A DNA stretch of 64,000 nt from Muribaculaceae bacterium (lineage in GTDB: Bacteria > Bacteroidota > Bacteroidia > Bacteroidales > Muribaculaceae). The stretch lies in NCBI GenBank assembly GCA_017557425.1, contig JAFYYU010000018.1, positions 1-64,000 of the forward strand, given 5' to 3'. A program made the translations under genes and the position numbers. Below, piece after piece: positions 35,105 to 45,005 of the stretch; position 1 is the first letter of the stretch, and every line of letters starts with the position of its first letter. The notes under the pieces were generated by a model. That model ran no database searches and had not been told where the DNA came from. It worked only from the letters and a program-made list of their open reading frames with translations.

Positions 35105-36634
35105 ATGAAATCTATGAAAGCGACACTATATATAATACTGATGACAATAACACTGAGCCTGATGCCACTATCGGGTTCAGCTACACCACAGCATACCGAC
35201 ATCACCAAGCCCACCCGAGAACGTGTAAACAAGAATAACTCCAAGACCACCGACAAGAAAGACGACAAGAAGGACGACAAGAAGGACGACAAGAAAACTG
35301 ACGTCAAACCTGCCGTAACCAAAAAGGAGGAGCCTAAGCCCGCAACCGCGCCCAAGAAGGACGAACAGCCCGCTAAGCCCGTGGGCGACACGGCCAAGGT
35401 TGCTGTGCCCGAAAAACCCAAGCCCCCGACGACGTTGAACCCCGACAATGTGCAGTTCGACGGCATCGACATCTCCAAGTACCAGGGCAACATCAACTGG
35501 GAGGAACTGAAGAAACAAAGCAAAATCAAGTTCGTCTATATCAAGGCCACCGAGGGCACTGATTATGTCGATCCCCGCTATCACGAGAACATTCGCAACG
35601 CGCGCAAGCACGGTTTCAAGGTGGGCAGTTACCACTTCCTTTCCACTCGCTCGGCGGTGACGACCCAGTTCTACAACTTCATCCGCACGGCCAAGCGTGA
35701 GGATCAAGACCTGCTGCCCGTCATTGACGTAGAGAACCTGAAACCCTGGAGTGCCCAGCAGCTCCGCGACAGCATCAAGGTGTTTGCCGACCTGATTGAG
35801 GATTACTACGGCTGCAAGCCGCTGATCTACACATCCGAGAAGTTTTTCACAACCAACCTGGGGCGCGCGTTTGCCAATTATCCCCTGTTCATTGCCAAGT
35901 ACAGCGCCTCACAGCCCAACATCGGCTACAAGTGGATATTGTGGCAGTTTGCTGACAACGGCCTGTTCAAGCCGGTCAAGGGAAATGGCGGCAGGGTGGA
36001 CATGAGCCGTTTCAACACCGGCTGCAGCATCAACGACATCATCTATGTTCCCAGCAAGCACAAACCCAAGAACATCAGTGTCAAAGATGCGGTTGACCAC
36101 AAGGAGAAACCCGACAAGGTAAACATGACCGAGCAGAAGGCCAAAGAGGCCCCAAAGCCTTCTAAAAGACAGCAGGAAGAGGCTCAGAAACAGGCCGAAA
36201 AAGAAAAGAAGGCCAAGGAGCGCAACAAGAAGTTAGCCGAGGAAGAGGCCAAACGCAAAGCCGAGGCTGACAAGAAAGCGCAACAAAAGGCTGAGCAGCA
36301 GAAACGCGACAAGGCACGCCAACAGGCCCGTGAGGCTGAAGCAAAAAAAGAAGCGGATGCCAAAGCCAAGCGTAAAGCCGAGGCACAAAAAGAGGCTGAA
36401 GCCAAGGCCAAGAAAGAAGCTGATGCCAAGGCTAAACGCAAAGCAGAAGCCCAAAAGGCCCGCCAGCAGAAAGCCCAGCGCGATGCCACCACCAAGACCA
36501 ACAAAACCAACAAGACCGCCAGCTTGATGAACTCATCCTCGTCCAAGCTCTCGCAGTCACAGCGCAACGACAGTATACGCAACGCTCAATACAAAGGCCG
36601 CAAAACCAACAAGAGCTCGGCCGACAATGACTAA
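35105..36634 (+). CDS. Secreted GH25 muramidase with long charged C-terminal tail
   Basis: GH25 enzymes cleave the glycan chain of peptidoglycan. From the ATG at 35105 the protein (509 aa) has a signal peptide (ATLYIILMTITLSLMPLSG), a Lys/Asp-rich low-complexity linker (KKDDKKDDKK repeats, then Pro-rich), the GH25 barrel and a tail. The barrel shows DGIDISKYQGNINWE, FVYIKATEGTDYVDP and LLPVIDVENLK with the acidic catalytic residues. The ~170-residue tail is a highly charged Lys/Ala/Glu coiled coil (AEAKKEADAKAKRKAEAQ type). The frame without the signal would start at a TTG at 35087, which is less likely. The next gene is a second GH25 enzyme overlapping by 8 bases. Confidence 0.88.
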   Translation: MKSMKATLYIILMTITLSLMPLSGSATPQHTDITKPTRERVNKNNSKTTDKKDDKKDDKKDDKKTDVKPAVTKKEEPKPATAPKKDEQPAKPVGDTAKVAVPEKPKPPTTLNPDNVQFDGIDISKYQGNINWEELKKQSKIKFVYIKATEGTDYVDPRYHENIRNARKHGFKVGSYHFLSTRSAVTTQFYNFIRTAKREDQDLLPVIDVENLKPWSAQQLRDSIKVFADLIEDYYGCKPLIYTSEKFFTTNLGRAFANYPLFIAKYSASQPNIGYKWILWQFADNGLFKPVKGNGGRVDMSRFNTGCSINDIIYVPSKHKPKNISVKDAVDHKEKPDKVNMTEQKAKEAPKPSKRQQEEAQKQAEKEKKAKERNKKLAEEEAKRKAEADKKAQQKAEQQKRDKARQQAREAEAKKEADAKAKRKAEAQKEAEAKAKKEADAKAKRKAEAQKARQQKAQRDATTKTNKTNKTASLMNSSSSKLSQSQRNDSIRNAQYKGRKTNKSSADND

Positions 36635-37376
36635 ACAGTCACATAGCAACCCCTTGAGGCCTTTGCCGGCACTATTGTGCCTGGCACTGGTCATGCTGGT
36701 TGCATGCACGGGGCCCAACATGCGTCATCACGGTGAGTCACAGCGTGAAGTGCCGCCCCGCAACGAGGGGGCTAAGTATGACGGCATTGACATTTCAAGT
36801 TACCAGGGCTATATCGACTGGGGCAAGGTAAGCAGCGACAAGGACATCCGCTTTGTCTATATCAAGGCCACCGAGGGTGCGACCTACCGTTCACCGCACT
36901 ATGCCCACAATATCACCCAGGCCCGCCGCTATGGTCTGCTCGTGGGCAGTTACCACTACCTGACATCCTCCTCGTCAATTGTCGATCAATTCAACAATTT
37001 TTCCACCTATGCTTTGGTGGACGTTCAAGACCTCATGCCCATGCTTGACGTGGAAGTGCGCGGCAGCTGGTCACGCAGCCAGCTCATCGACAGCGTGAAC
37101 AAGTTCTGCGACCTGGTTGAGGATCACTATGGCGTACAGCCGATGATTTACAGCACAATGGGCTTTTACAACAAGAACCTGACACCCTACTTCAACAAGC
37201 ACAAGCTGTACATTGGCCGCTACTCCAACAGTGAGCCCGAAATCAACTGGGAGGGCGAATACACCATCTGGCAATATAGCGAAAACGGCATCATCCCCGG
37301 CATTGATGCCTATGTGGACTTGTGCCGCTTCCGTAAGGACGGCTGGTTAGAAGAAATCCTTCTTCCAAAGGACTAA
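36627..37376 (+). CDS. GH25 muramidase lipoprotein
   Basis: The 249-aa protein has a lipoprotein signal ending LVMLVAC (Cys27) and then a compact GH25 domain: KYDGIDISSYQGYIDWGKV, FVYIKATEGATY, LLVGSYHYLTS, LMPMLDVEVRG and WQYSENG. It lacks the charged linker and tail of its neighbour. Its ATG overlaps the upstream stop by eight bases, so the pair is translationally coupled. The two may act together on the cell wall, one membrane-tethered and one released or wall-bound (inference). Confidence 0.9.
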   Translation: MTKQSHSNPLRPLPALLCLALVMLVACTGPNMRHHGESQREVPPRNEGAKYDGIDISSYQGYIDWGKVSSDKDIRFVYIKATEGATYRSPHYAHNITQARRYGLLVGSYHYLTSSSSIVDQFNNFSTYALVDVQDLMPMLDVEVRGSWSRSQLIDSVNKFCDLVEDHYGVQPMIYSTMGFYNKNLTPYFNKHKLYIGRYSNSEPEINWEGEYTIWQYSENGIIPGIDAYVDLCRFRKDGWLEEILLPKD

Positions 37377-37381
37377 AAGAA

Positions 37382-37942
37382 TCATTCAACAGGCTCGACA
37401 GGAACCGGCTCGATGAGGTCACGATACAACTTCAACGAGTCACTGGGCATTTTGTCGCTGCCCAAGATCGTGGGCATGAGATCGAGCGTCAACTCATAAG
37501 GCTTGTTGTTCATCATGTGGCGAGCGCCAAATGTGTCCATATCGGGATTGATGGCATAAAGCAGATTGAGCACGATGCTCAAGATAAACGCATACTTGAA
37601 CATGAAGATCAGCGAGCCGCCCAAGCGGTCGATAAAACCCAGGTTGGCCGCTTTGAGCGCTCCCTTGAACAAGCGCAACAGTAACCTGATAACCACCATG
37701 ACGAGCAAGAATGCAAAAGCCAGCGAAACTGTCTTGACCGTGATGGATGACAACGGCCATTCGGCGGCACTGGGAACGATGGCAAGGAAGATGCTCTGAA
37801 CCAGGTCGCCGCACTTGTAACACAGGATAATGGCCACAATCCATGACACAACCGAGGACAACTGGCCGATGAAACCCTTGCGGTAGCCCAGTACAATGCC
37901 CCCTATCACAATCAATATCAATAAAGCGTCAACTAATGTCAT
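37382..37942 (-). CDS. cvpA: CvpA family membrane protein
   Basis: The 186-aa protein shows four hydrophobic helices, starting VDALLILIVIGGIVLGYRKGFIGQ, the conserved CvpA opening with the RKGF motif. CvpA-like proteins are linked to colicin V production and membrane integrity in other bacteria; their exact role is unsettled. It is convergent with the GH25 pair (6 bases apart) and divergent from aroA. Confidence 0.85.
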   Translation of the reverse strand: MTLVDALLILIVIGGIVLGYRKGFIGQLSSVVSWIVAIILCYKCGDLVQSIFLAIVPSAAEWPLSSITVKTVSLAFAFLLVMVVIRLLLRLFKGALKAANLGFIDRLGGSLIFMFKYAFILSIVLNLLYAINPDMDTFGARHMMNNKPYELTLDLMPTILGSDKMPSDSLKLYRDLIEPVPVEPVE

Positions 37943-37971
37943 ATATTCTGTAATAATGGTGACTTAGAGCG

Positions 37972-37979
37972 CAAAGATA
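37972..37979 (-). promoter_or_regulatory. Promoter of cvpA (-7 TATCTTTG)
   Basis: The minus strand reads TATCTTTG, 29 bases before the cvpA start. It stands back to back with the aroA promoter. Confidence 0.7.
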
Positions 37980-38001
37980 CTAAAAAATCCGATGAATTTA
38001 G

Positions 38002-38009
38002 TATCTTTG
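38002..38009 (+). promoter_or_regulatory. Promoter of aroA (-7 TATCTTTG)
   Basis: TATCTTTG lies 29 bases before the aroA ATG, mirroring the cvpA promoter 22 bases away. Confidence 0.7.
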
Positions 38010-38038
38010 TAGCACGATTATCACCACCCACGAGCCAG

Positions 38039-39274
38039 ATGGACCTGCAACTCACAGCACCACAAAGGGCTAAAGCGACGATCATGTTGCCTTTGTCCAA
38101 AAGCATCAGCAACCGCGCACTGGTCATTGCCGCATTGTGTGACGGCAAGCCGCAGGTGCGGCATCCCGCGTTGTGCGATGACACCGATGTGCTCATCGAA
38201 GCCCTGTCGCGCAACGGCGGTAATATCCATGTGGGGGCTGCAGGCACAGCCATGCGGTTCCTGACCGCCTACTTTGCTACCCGTGAGGGCGTCACTGTCA
38301 CGCTCGACGGTGTGGAGCGCCTGCGCCAGAGGCCTATGGGCCCGTTGGTCGATGCGCTGCGTGAACTGGGGGCCCATATCGAATATTTAGGCCAGGAAGG
38401 CTATCCCCCGCTACAAATCACGGGAACAGCCATGCACGGCAAGGATATCGTCATGGACGGCGGAGTGAGCTCGCAATTCACCTCGGCGGTGATGATGATC
38501 CTGCCCGTCATCGAGGGCGGAAGCATTGAACTGACAGGCGACATCGTGTCGATGCCCTACATCCAGATGACCGCAGCGGTGATGCAAGACATGGGCGCTG
38601 ATGTGGACATCACGAGCAGACACATTTCCATCGGCAAGGGCTACACGGGCAATGATTACCTGGTCGAAGGCGACTGGAGCGCCGCTGCGCCGTGGTATGC
38701 CATCGCCGCGCTGCTCCCTCAGTCACAACTCACGCTTGAAGGCCTGTCGGCCGACAGCATCCAAGGGGATTCCCGCCTGGTGGAACTAGGCAAAAAACTA
38801 GGCATCATGTCACGGTTTGATGCCCACGGAGTGACGCTGGATACAAGCGGTTTCATCGGCTGTTGCTGCTCTTCCTTTGCCGACATGGCCGCCACACCCG
38901 ACCTCGTGCCGTCGTGGGCCGTGCTGATGTGCCTGCTGGAAAGGTCGTTCCGCATGACGGGCGTGCGCACACTGCGCTTCAAGGAGAGTGACCGGCTGAA
39001 GGTCCTGCGCGAGGAACTGCTCAAACTGGGTTATGTCCTGAAAATCGAGAACGAGGATGCCATTTCATGGTATGGCGAGAAAGTCCCCGTCACCCAGGAG
39101 CCGCCGGTCATCAATCCACACGGCGACCACCGCATAGCGATGGCTTTTGCTCCTGCTGCCGTGCGTTTTCCCGGGCTGGTCATCGCTGATGCCGAGGTAA
39201 CGAGCAAGTCCTATCCCGCCTTTTGGCGTCATCTTGAGAAAACCGGATTTACTATTCATCAATTGGCACAATAA
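38039..39274 (+). CDS. aroA: 3-phosphoshikimate 1-carboxyvinyltransferase (EPSP synthase)
   Basis: AroA joins shikimate 3-phosphate and phosphoenolpyruvate in the chorismate pathway. At 411 aa it is slightly shorter than the usual 427-450. Motifs: LPLSKSISNRALVIAAL, GTAMRFLTAYFA, RPMGPLVDALRELGA, SSQFTSAVMMILP, FKESDRLKVLREELLKLG and GDHRIAMAFAPAA. The LSKSISNR loop and GTAMR differ from the classic PxSKS...GNAGTAMRP pattern, as is common in Bacteroidetes. It is the first gene before two metallophosphoesterases, with a gap of only 21 bases to the next. Confidence 0.93.
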   Translation: MDLQLTAPQRAKATIMLPLSKSISNRALVIAALCDGKPQVRHPALCDDTDVLIEALSRNGGNIHVGAAGTAMRFLTAYFATREGVTVTLDGVERLRQRPMGPLVDALRELGAHIEYLGQEGYPPLQITGTAMHGKDIVMDGGVSSQFTSAVMMILPVIEGGSIELTGDIVSMPYIQMTAAVMQDMGADVDITSRHISIGKGYTGNDYLVEGDWSAAAPWYAIAALLPQSQLTLEGLSADSIQGDSRLVELGKKLGIMSRFDAHGVTLDTSGFIGCCCSSFADMAATPDLVPSWAVLMCLLERSFRMTGVRTLRFKESDRLKVLREELLKLGYVLKIENEDAISWYGEKVPVTQEPPVINPHGDHRIAMAFAPAAVRFPGLVIADAEVTSKSYPAFWRHLEKTGFTIHQLAQ

Positions 39275-39295
39275 ATGCAATAACGAGGCAAGAAA

Positions 39296-40765
39296 ATGAA
39301 AACAAGACTCATTATTATATTAATGGCATTAACGACACTGTTTGCACTGGATTCATCGGCACGTAACGTGCGCAACCGCATTGTCATCATCAGCGACGTG
39401 CATCTGCTGAGTCCCGAACTCATCACCCCCGGCAGCGCCATTGACCGTGCCGATGCCGGCGAGACCAAAATGATGGCGATGAGCGACGACATCATGACCG
39501 CCATCACCGACAGCATTATCGAGATGGAGCCGACAGTGGTATTGCTCACCGGAGACCTCACCAACAACGGTGAGCGGCTGAGTCATGAACGCATGGCACA
39601 GCACCTGGCGCGCATGAAACAGCAAGGCATCCAGCCGCTGGTCATCCCGGGCAACCACGACTGCAACAACCCCTATGCGCGCAGCTTTGACGGCGACCGC
39701 ACCGTGCCTGCCGCCACCGTCACACGAGAAGAGTTCGCCCAGATATACAAGGACTTTGGCTATGGCAAGACATCTGTGCGTGACACTGCCTCCCTGAGTT
39801 ATTGCTGCGAGCCCTTCAAGGGCGTCGTCATCATCGGTATCGACAGCAATATGGACGAACAGAACACACTCACTTGCCGCGGTGACAACGCCGACACCTA
39901 CCACAACGGCGGGCGCATCAAGCCCGAAACGCTGCAGTGGGTCATTGACCGTGCGATTGAGGCCCGCAAACAGGGCAAACAGGTCATCGCGATGATGCAC
40001 CACCACTTGGTGACGCATTTCGACCAAGAGGAGCGGCTGTTGGCGAACTATATCATCAAGCGCCACGACGAGACGGCCCGACAACTGCTTGAATCAGGCA
40101 TCCACACCATCTTCACCGGGCACCTTCACGTGACCGACGCCGCCACTGCATATAACAGCGAGGGCACCGACAGCATCGTCGAGATAGCCACAGGCTCGGC
40201 CATCTGCTATCCCTTTGCCCTGCGCACGGCGTCAATCGATGACAAGAAGAAGACGCTGCAGGTCAACACACAGTGGCTCACGTCCACAGCCTCCTGCCCC
40301 ACCCTGCGCGAGCAAGGACGCCAGCGCATCATCGCCGCTGCACCAGGCTTGGCCAGCATGATTTCAGGCAAAGCGTGGGACAAACTTGGCGGACGCGTGG
40401 GCCAGATCAAGGCCATGCTTGAGATGAACGGCAATAAGGTCAATCTGCCCGAGTCTCCCCAGCAAGCCACACAACTCGCCTTACGCCACTTGAGCGAGGT
40501 GCTGTCGCGAACGCTGCTGGCCGTGGTGGAGGGCAACGAGCAGGAAAAAGACGTCGAGACCCTTATCGAACAGGGCAAACAGGGCTTACGTGCCATGATT
40601 GAAGAGGTTGCACCGGACCAGGCCGAAAACCTGTGGGAGTTCTTCCTGGAGAATGTATATCCCAGACTGGAGCCCCTGGTGCTCAGCATACTTGAGGACC
40701 GCAACGGTGTGGGCACCCCCACCGAAAGCCATACCGACGACCTGCATCTTACCGTCAACCTGTAA
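39296..40765 (+). CDS. Secreted calcineurin-like metallophosphoesterase
   Basis: The 489-aa protein has a signal peptide (MKTRLIIILMALTTLFALDSSA) and all metal-binding motifs of the calcineurin-like phosphoesterase fold: IISDVHLL, TGDLTNNGERLSHE, PGNHDCNNP, MMHHHLVTHF and FTGHLHVTD. A C-terminal helical region of ~170 aa is shared with the next gene, including a near-identical end (SILEDRNGVGTP against SILEDRNDIGTK). It would act outside the cytoplasm on phosphate esters, perhaps cyclic or lipid phosphates; the substrate is unknown. Together with the paralogue it probably continues the aroA transcript. Confidence 0.85.
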   Translation: MKTRLIIILMALTTLFALDSSARNVRNRIVIISDVHLLSPELITPGSAIDRADAGETKMMAMSDDIMTAITDSIIEMEPTVVLLTGDLTNNGERLSHERMAQHLARMKQQGIQPLVIPGNHDCNNPYARSFDGDRTVPAATVTREEFAQIYKDFGYGKTSVRDTASLSYCCEPFKGVVIIGIDSNMDEQNTLTCRGDNADTYHNGGRIKPETLQWVIDRAIEARKQGKQVIAMMHHHLVTHFDQEERLLANYIIKRHDETARQLLESGIHTIFTGHLHVTDAATAYNSEGTDSIVEIATGSAICYPFALRTASIDDKKKTLQVNTQWLTSTASCPTLREQGRQRIIAAAPGLASMISGKAWDKLGGRVGQIKAMLEMNGNKVNLPESPQQATQLALRHLSEVLSRTLLAVVEGNEQEKDVETLIEQGKQGLRAMIEEVAPDQAENLWEFFLENVYPRLEPLVLSILEDRNGVGTPTESHTDDLHLTVNL

Positions 40766-40817
40766 CTAATCGTTAAAACGTCCACAATCAACATCAAACT
40801 ATTCAAACGCTGGACAG

Positions 40818-42233
40818 ATGAATACTCAATCAAAGGCAACTATTAAGATGGCCGTCATCAGCGACCTGCACGTGATGGCGCCGCAGTTACTCGTCAGTGA
40901 GGGCAAAGCATTTGAGGATTACCTGATCAAGGACCGGAAAATGCTGCGTGAAAGTGCCGAGATTCTGGATACCCTCGTGACCGACATCCTGGACATGAAG
41001 CCCCACCTGGTTCTGGTAACGGGAGACCTGACCAAAGACGGTGAACGTATAAGTCACCAGTTGGTTGCGGCACAGCTGCACCGGCTTGTGGATGCAGGCA
41101 TCCAAGTGCTTGTCGTCCCCGGCAATCACGACATCAACAACCCTGATGCCAAGTTTTATGATGGAGAGACCGCTACACCCGCCGACACGATCACTCGCAA
41201 CGAGTTTGCCGAGATCTACAAGAATATGGGCTATGACGAACTGTCACGACGTGACCCCGACACGCTGAGCTACTGCCGCGACGTGACCGACAGTCTCACC
41301 ATCCTGGCCATTGATGCCTGCATGGACCGCCTCAACACCTTTGTGTCGCGTGGAGATGCCCGCGACCACTGCAAGACCAGCGGCAATCTGGAAACGTCAA
41401 GCCAGCAATGGCTGGTAGAGCAAGCCGCCGCCGCGACCGCAGCGAGCAAACGTGTCATCGCCATGATGCACCACCACCTGGTGCCGCACTTCCACATGGA
41501 GGACACCCTGGCTGCGCCTTATATGGTGGATAGCGCAGGACAGCTGTGCGAAAGGCTCGTTGCGGCTGGCGTACACGTGGTTTTTACCGGCCACCTGCAC
41601 ATCAGCGACGTCAGCCAGACCAATATGAACCAAGGCCAAATGGTCGAGATTGCCACCGCTGCCGCTGTGGGCTACCCCTGCCAGTGGCGAGTGGCGACCT
41701 GCAACACATCCACCGGCAAGATGCAGTTGCGCACCGTCACCCTGCATAGCCTGCCGTCAGACCCCGACTTCAATGAGCGCTCCCGCGACGTGTTTGTCAA
41801 TTGCATCCCCACAATGACCCGTGGCGTACTCACACGCTACTGGCCCGAGGTCAGTCAAGCCATTGACAACTACAGGCATGAACACTCCTTTATGATGCGT
41901 TTCGTCAATCTGCCTGACACCCCCGAGGGCATCGCCCAGCTGCTGCTCAAATACCTGCAGGAACCCGTGACGCAGACCTATATCGCCTTTGCTGAAGGCA
42001 ATGAGGGGGGCAGCGACAATCTGGCGCTGGTGGAGCAGCTCATCGACGGCGTGAATCATGTGGTCAACGAGACGACACGCGGCATCCTGCGTCCTCTGGC
42101 CAAGGCCGCGCTACGGCTGCGTGTTTACAGCATTGCCCGCAAGGTGTTGCGTAGCATTCTTGAGGACCGCAACGACATCGGCACCAAGCACGAGGCCGTC
42201 ATCAATGACCATACGGCAATCATCAGCATTTAA
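40818..42233 (+). CDS. Calcineurin-like metallophosphoesterase, cytoplasmic paralogue
   Basis: The 471-aa protein is a full-length paralogue of the preceding gene but starts MNTQSKATIKMAVISDLHV, without a signal peptide. It keeps ISDLHVM, TGDLTKDGERISHQ, PGNHDINNP, MMHHHLVPHF and FTGHLHISD. The duplication therefore seems to have split one enzyme family between envelope and cytoplasm, unless its N-terminus has been shortened. The 42234-42496 gap downstream holds no gene that I can see. Confidence 0.83.
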   Translation: MNTQSKATIKMAVISDLHVMAPQLLVSEGKAFEDYLIKDRKMLRESAEILDTLVTDILDMKPHLVLVTGDLTKDGERISHQLVAAQLHRLVDAGIQVLVVPGNHDINNPDAKFYDGETATPADTITRNEFAEIYKNMGYDELSRRDPDTLSYCRDVTDSLTILAIDACMDRLNTFVSRGDARDHCKTSGNLETSSQQWLVEQAAAATAASKRVIAMMHHHLVPHFHMEDTLAAPYMVDSAGQLCERLVAAGVHVVFTGHLHISDVSQTNMNQGQMVEIATAAAVGYPCQWRVATCNTSTGKMQLRTVTLHSLPSDPDFNERSRDVFVNCIPTMTRGVLTRYWPEVSQAIDNYRHEHSFMMRFVNLPDTPEGIAQLLLKYLQEPVTQTYIAFAEGNEGGSDNLALVEQLIDGVNHVVNETTRGILRPLAKAALRLRVYSIARKVLRSILEDRNDIGTKHEAVINDHTAIISI

Positions 42234-42520
42234 CGTCAACTTGCTACCCTGAGACGCTCGTCAAAGCCGCATTCCTATTAGATTCCCACATGTCTGTAAC
42301 ACCGGGTCAACAGACCTTGTATAAACAGGTTTATCGGCAAGAGAGGTTAACGGTTTGTCAGCATATTTTAAAACCACTCATTATTTCAAAAAAGGAATAA
42401 TTTGAGACAATTTGGATAACTTTTCTAAAAAAAGCCTATTATTTCTACTGAAATAAATAGTTTTGATATCATTTTGCCCAAATTATTGCCAATTTGTTTG
42501 GTGTGATAGGTTTTCCTCTA

Positions 42521-42528
42521 TAAATTTG
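42521..42528 (+). promoter_or_regulatory. Promoter of the small LuxR-type gene (-7 TAAATTTG)
   Basis: TTTG (42497-42500), 20 bases and TAAATTTG fit the consensus exactly. The ATG is at 42569. Confidence 0.75.
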
Positions 42529-42568
42529 CAAGTACGTTATAATTAGCGTCTTATCAAAACCAAGTATT

Positions 42569-42787
42569 ATGAATACCCCCAAAACCGAACTCACTTCCCG
42601 GGAGAAGGAAGTACTGGAGCTGCTGTCATCAGGGTATAACAGCAAAGAAATAGGTGAGAAGATATTCATCTCCTCTAACACTGTGGAGTATCACCGCAAG
42701 CAATTGTTGCGCAAAACAGGTTCGCGCAATGTTGCTGAATTAATCGGTAAAGCATACCGCACCGGTCTGTTGAAGATCAACGACTGA
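42569..42787 (+). CDS. Stand-alone LuxR/GerE-type helix-turn-helix protein, 72 aa
   Basis: The whole protein is one GerE DNA-binding domain: ELTSREKEVLELLSSGYNSK, EIGEKIFISSNTVEYHRKQL and LRKTGSRNVAELIGKAYRTG. No receiver or sensor domain is present, although these domains normally sit at the end of response regulators. Its own promoter and terminator make it a monocistronic gene, so it is not merely a broken response regulator. It may act as a free DNA-binding regulator or compete with full-length relatives; targets are unknown. Confidence 0.85.
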   Translation: MNTPKTELTSREKEVLELLSSGYNSKEIGEKIFISSNTVEYHRKQLLRKTGSRNVAELIGKAYRTGLLKIND

Positions 42788-42814
42788 GATTATCAAGTAT
42801 TCAACGATTAAAGG

Positions 42815-42851
42815 CTATGCCGTTTAGGGGGCATGGTCTTATTTTTTGACA
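42815..42851 (+). terminator. Terminator of the LuxR-type gene
   Basis: A 7-bp stem (CTATGCC with GGCATGG, one G-T pair) is followed by TCTTATTTTTTG. Confidence 0.75.
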
Positions 42852-42870
42852 GTATCCAATGCAACAAACG

Positions 42871-42899
42871 CGCCCGCTGCACATGAACGGCAGCGGGCG
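42871..42899. terminator. Strong hairpin between luxR-type gene and mscL
   Basis: Perfect 10-bp arms CGCCCGCTGC and GCAGCGGGCG with a 9-base loop stand between convergent genes. A GTTTTG run follows on the plus strand; GTTTGTTG follows on the minus strand. Confidence 0.75.
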
Positions 42900-42964
42900 T
42901 GTTTTGCCTCGATCGAGCAAGTGGGTTCCACCTGGTGGAATAACCCCTTGCCTTGTCGTGAAGA

Positions 42965-43375
42965 TTACTTCTTGTCCTTGAGCAGGTCGCGGATGTCGGT
43001 AAGCAACTCTTCCTGAGTGGGTCCAGCAGGAGCCTCGGGCTCTTCCTTCTTGGGCATGAGCTTGTTCATGGCCTTAATCATCAAGAAGATACACAGGGCG
43101 ATGATCAGGAAGTCGATGATGTTCTGGATGAACATGCCATACTTGAGGGTGGCGCCAGCGATAGGCTCTCCGCCATCCACTGCGGGCAACATCATCTCAT
43201 ACTTCAGACCTGACAGGTCAATACCGCCAGTCAACATACCGATGAACGGCATGAGCACATCGTCCACGAGGGAGCTAACAATCTTGCCAAAGGCACCGCC
43301 CATGATTACACCGACAGCCATGTCCATCACGTTGCCTCTCATGGCAAACTCTTTAAATTCTTTTACAAAACCCAT
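42965..43375 (-). CDS. mscL: Large-conductance mechanosensitive channel
   Basis: MscL opens under membrane tension to release solutes during osmotic downshift. The 136-aa protein starts [32 protein letters not shown], the conserved amphipathic helix and first membrane helix. A periplasmic loop follows, then the second helix ([21 protein letters not shown]) and a charged tail [17 protein letters not shown]...DLLKDKK. Length is normal. The long AT-rich gap upstream (43376-43598) also holds the gapA promoter. Confidence 0.95.
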   Translation of the reverse strand: MGFVKEFKEFAMRGNVMDMAVGVIMGGAFGKIVSSLVDDVLMPFIGMLTGGIDLSGLKYEMMLPAVDGGEPIAGATLKYGMFIQNIIDFLIIALCIFLMIKAMNKLMPKKEEPEAPAGPTQEELLTDIRDLLKDKK

Positions 43376-43488
43376 AATTCATCAAGTTTTTAAAAATTAA
43401 TATAATTACTGAATTATTAAACATTCTTAATTCGGCTTTAAAAGGAGCATTTTAATATTCAAAGTCAACAATGAATCAATATTTTTGC

Positions 43489-43496
43489 TAACTTTG
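43489..43496 (+). promoter_or_regulatory. Promoter of gapA (-7 TAACTTTG)
   Basis: TAACTTTG lies 103 bases before the gapA ATG, giving a leader of about 95 bases that is AT-rich and contains a GCCGC...GCGGC-type short stem (43499-43512). Confidence 0.65.
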
Positions 43497-43595
43497 CAGC
43501 CGCATAGCGGCTGTTTGTTACAAACGCCAATGCAAAGGTAATAAAAAATTAAAATAAACGTTATATATCCACATTATTTATTAAAAAATTATTAA

Positions 43596-44636
<1,041 letters not shown>

Positions 44637-44668
44637 TGCCACTGTTCATCCACTGATTAAAGAAAAAG

Positions 44669-44704
44669 TCCCTGCGGTGCATTGACGCATCGCGGGGATT
44701 TTTT
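44669..44704 (+). terminator. Terminator of gapA
   Basis: Stem TCCCTGCGGTGC with GCATCGCGGGGA (two mismatches), loop ATTGAC, followed by TTTTTT. Confidence 0.85.
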
Positions 44705-44748
44705 CATAAAAAAGAATAAAAAATTTGGAATGTTGGTACCCGATGGCG

Positions 44749-44756
44749 TAACTTTG
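44749..44756 (+). promoter_or_regulatory. Promoter of the rubredoxin-rubrerythrin genes (-7 TAACTTTG)
   Basis: TTTG (44724-44727), 21 bases and TAACTTTG fit the consensus; the first ATG is at 44804. Confidence 0.75.
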
Positions 44757-44803
44757 TAACCAACAAAACGTTTTTTATTAACCATCTAAAACAATTCACG
44801 ACA

Positions 44804-44917
44804 ATGAAGAAATGGAAATGCGTTGTGTGTGGCTACATCCACGAGGGTGACACACCTCCCGAAGAGTGCCCGCTGTGCGGCGTTGGACCCGAGGACTTTG
44901 AGGAAGTGACCGAGTAA
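44804..44917 (+). CDS. Mini-rubredoxin, 37 aa
   Basis: [20 protein letters not shown] continues with [17 protein letters not shown]. Four cysteines at 6, 9, 22 and 25 form the two CxxC metal knuckles. At 37 aa it is shorter than classical rubredoxin (~52 aa) and nearly matches the N-terminal domain of the rubrerythrin encoded 88 bases downstream. It should be a one-iron electron carrier, perhaps feeding that rubrerythrin. A consensus promoter stands in front. Confidence 0.85.
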   Translation: MKKWKCVVCGYIHEGDTPPEECPLCGVGPEDFEEVTE

Positions 44918-45005
44918 CCGTCACCCCACAGTTTTGACCTCGATACATTGACTATCAAAACATCTGTTTAACTTACTAACCGAGAATAACAACTGACTAA
45001 CAATT

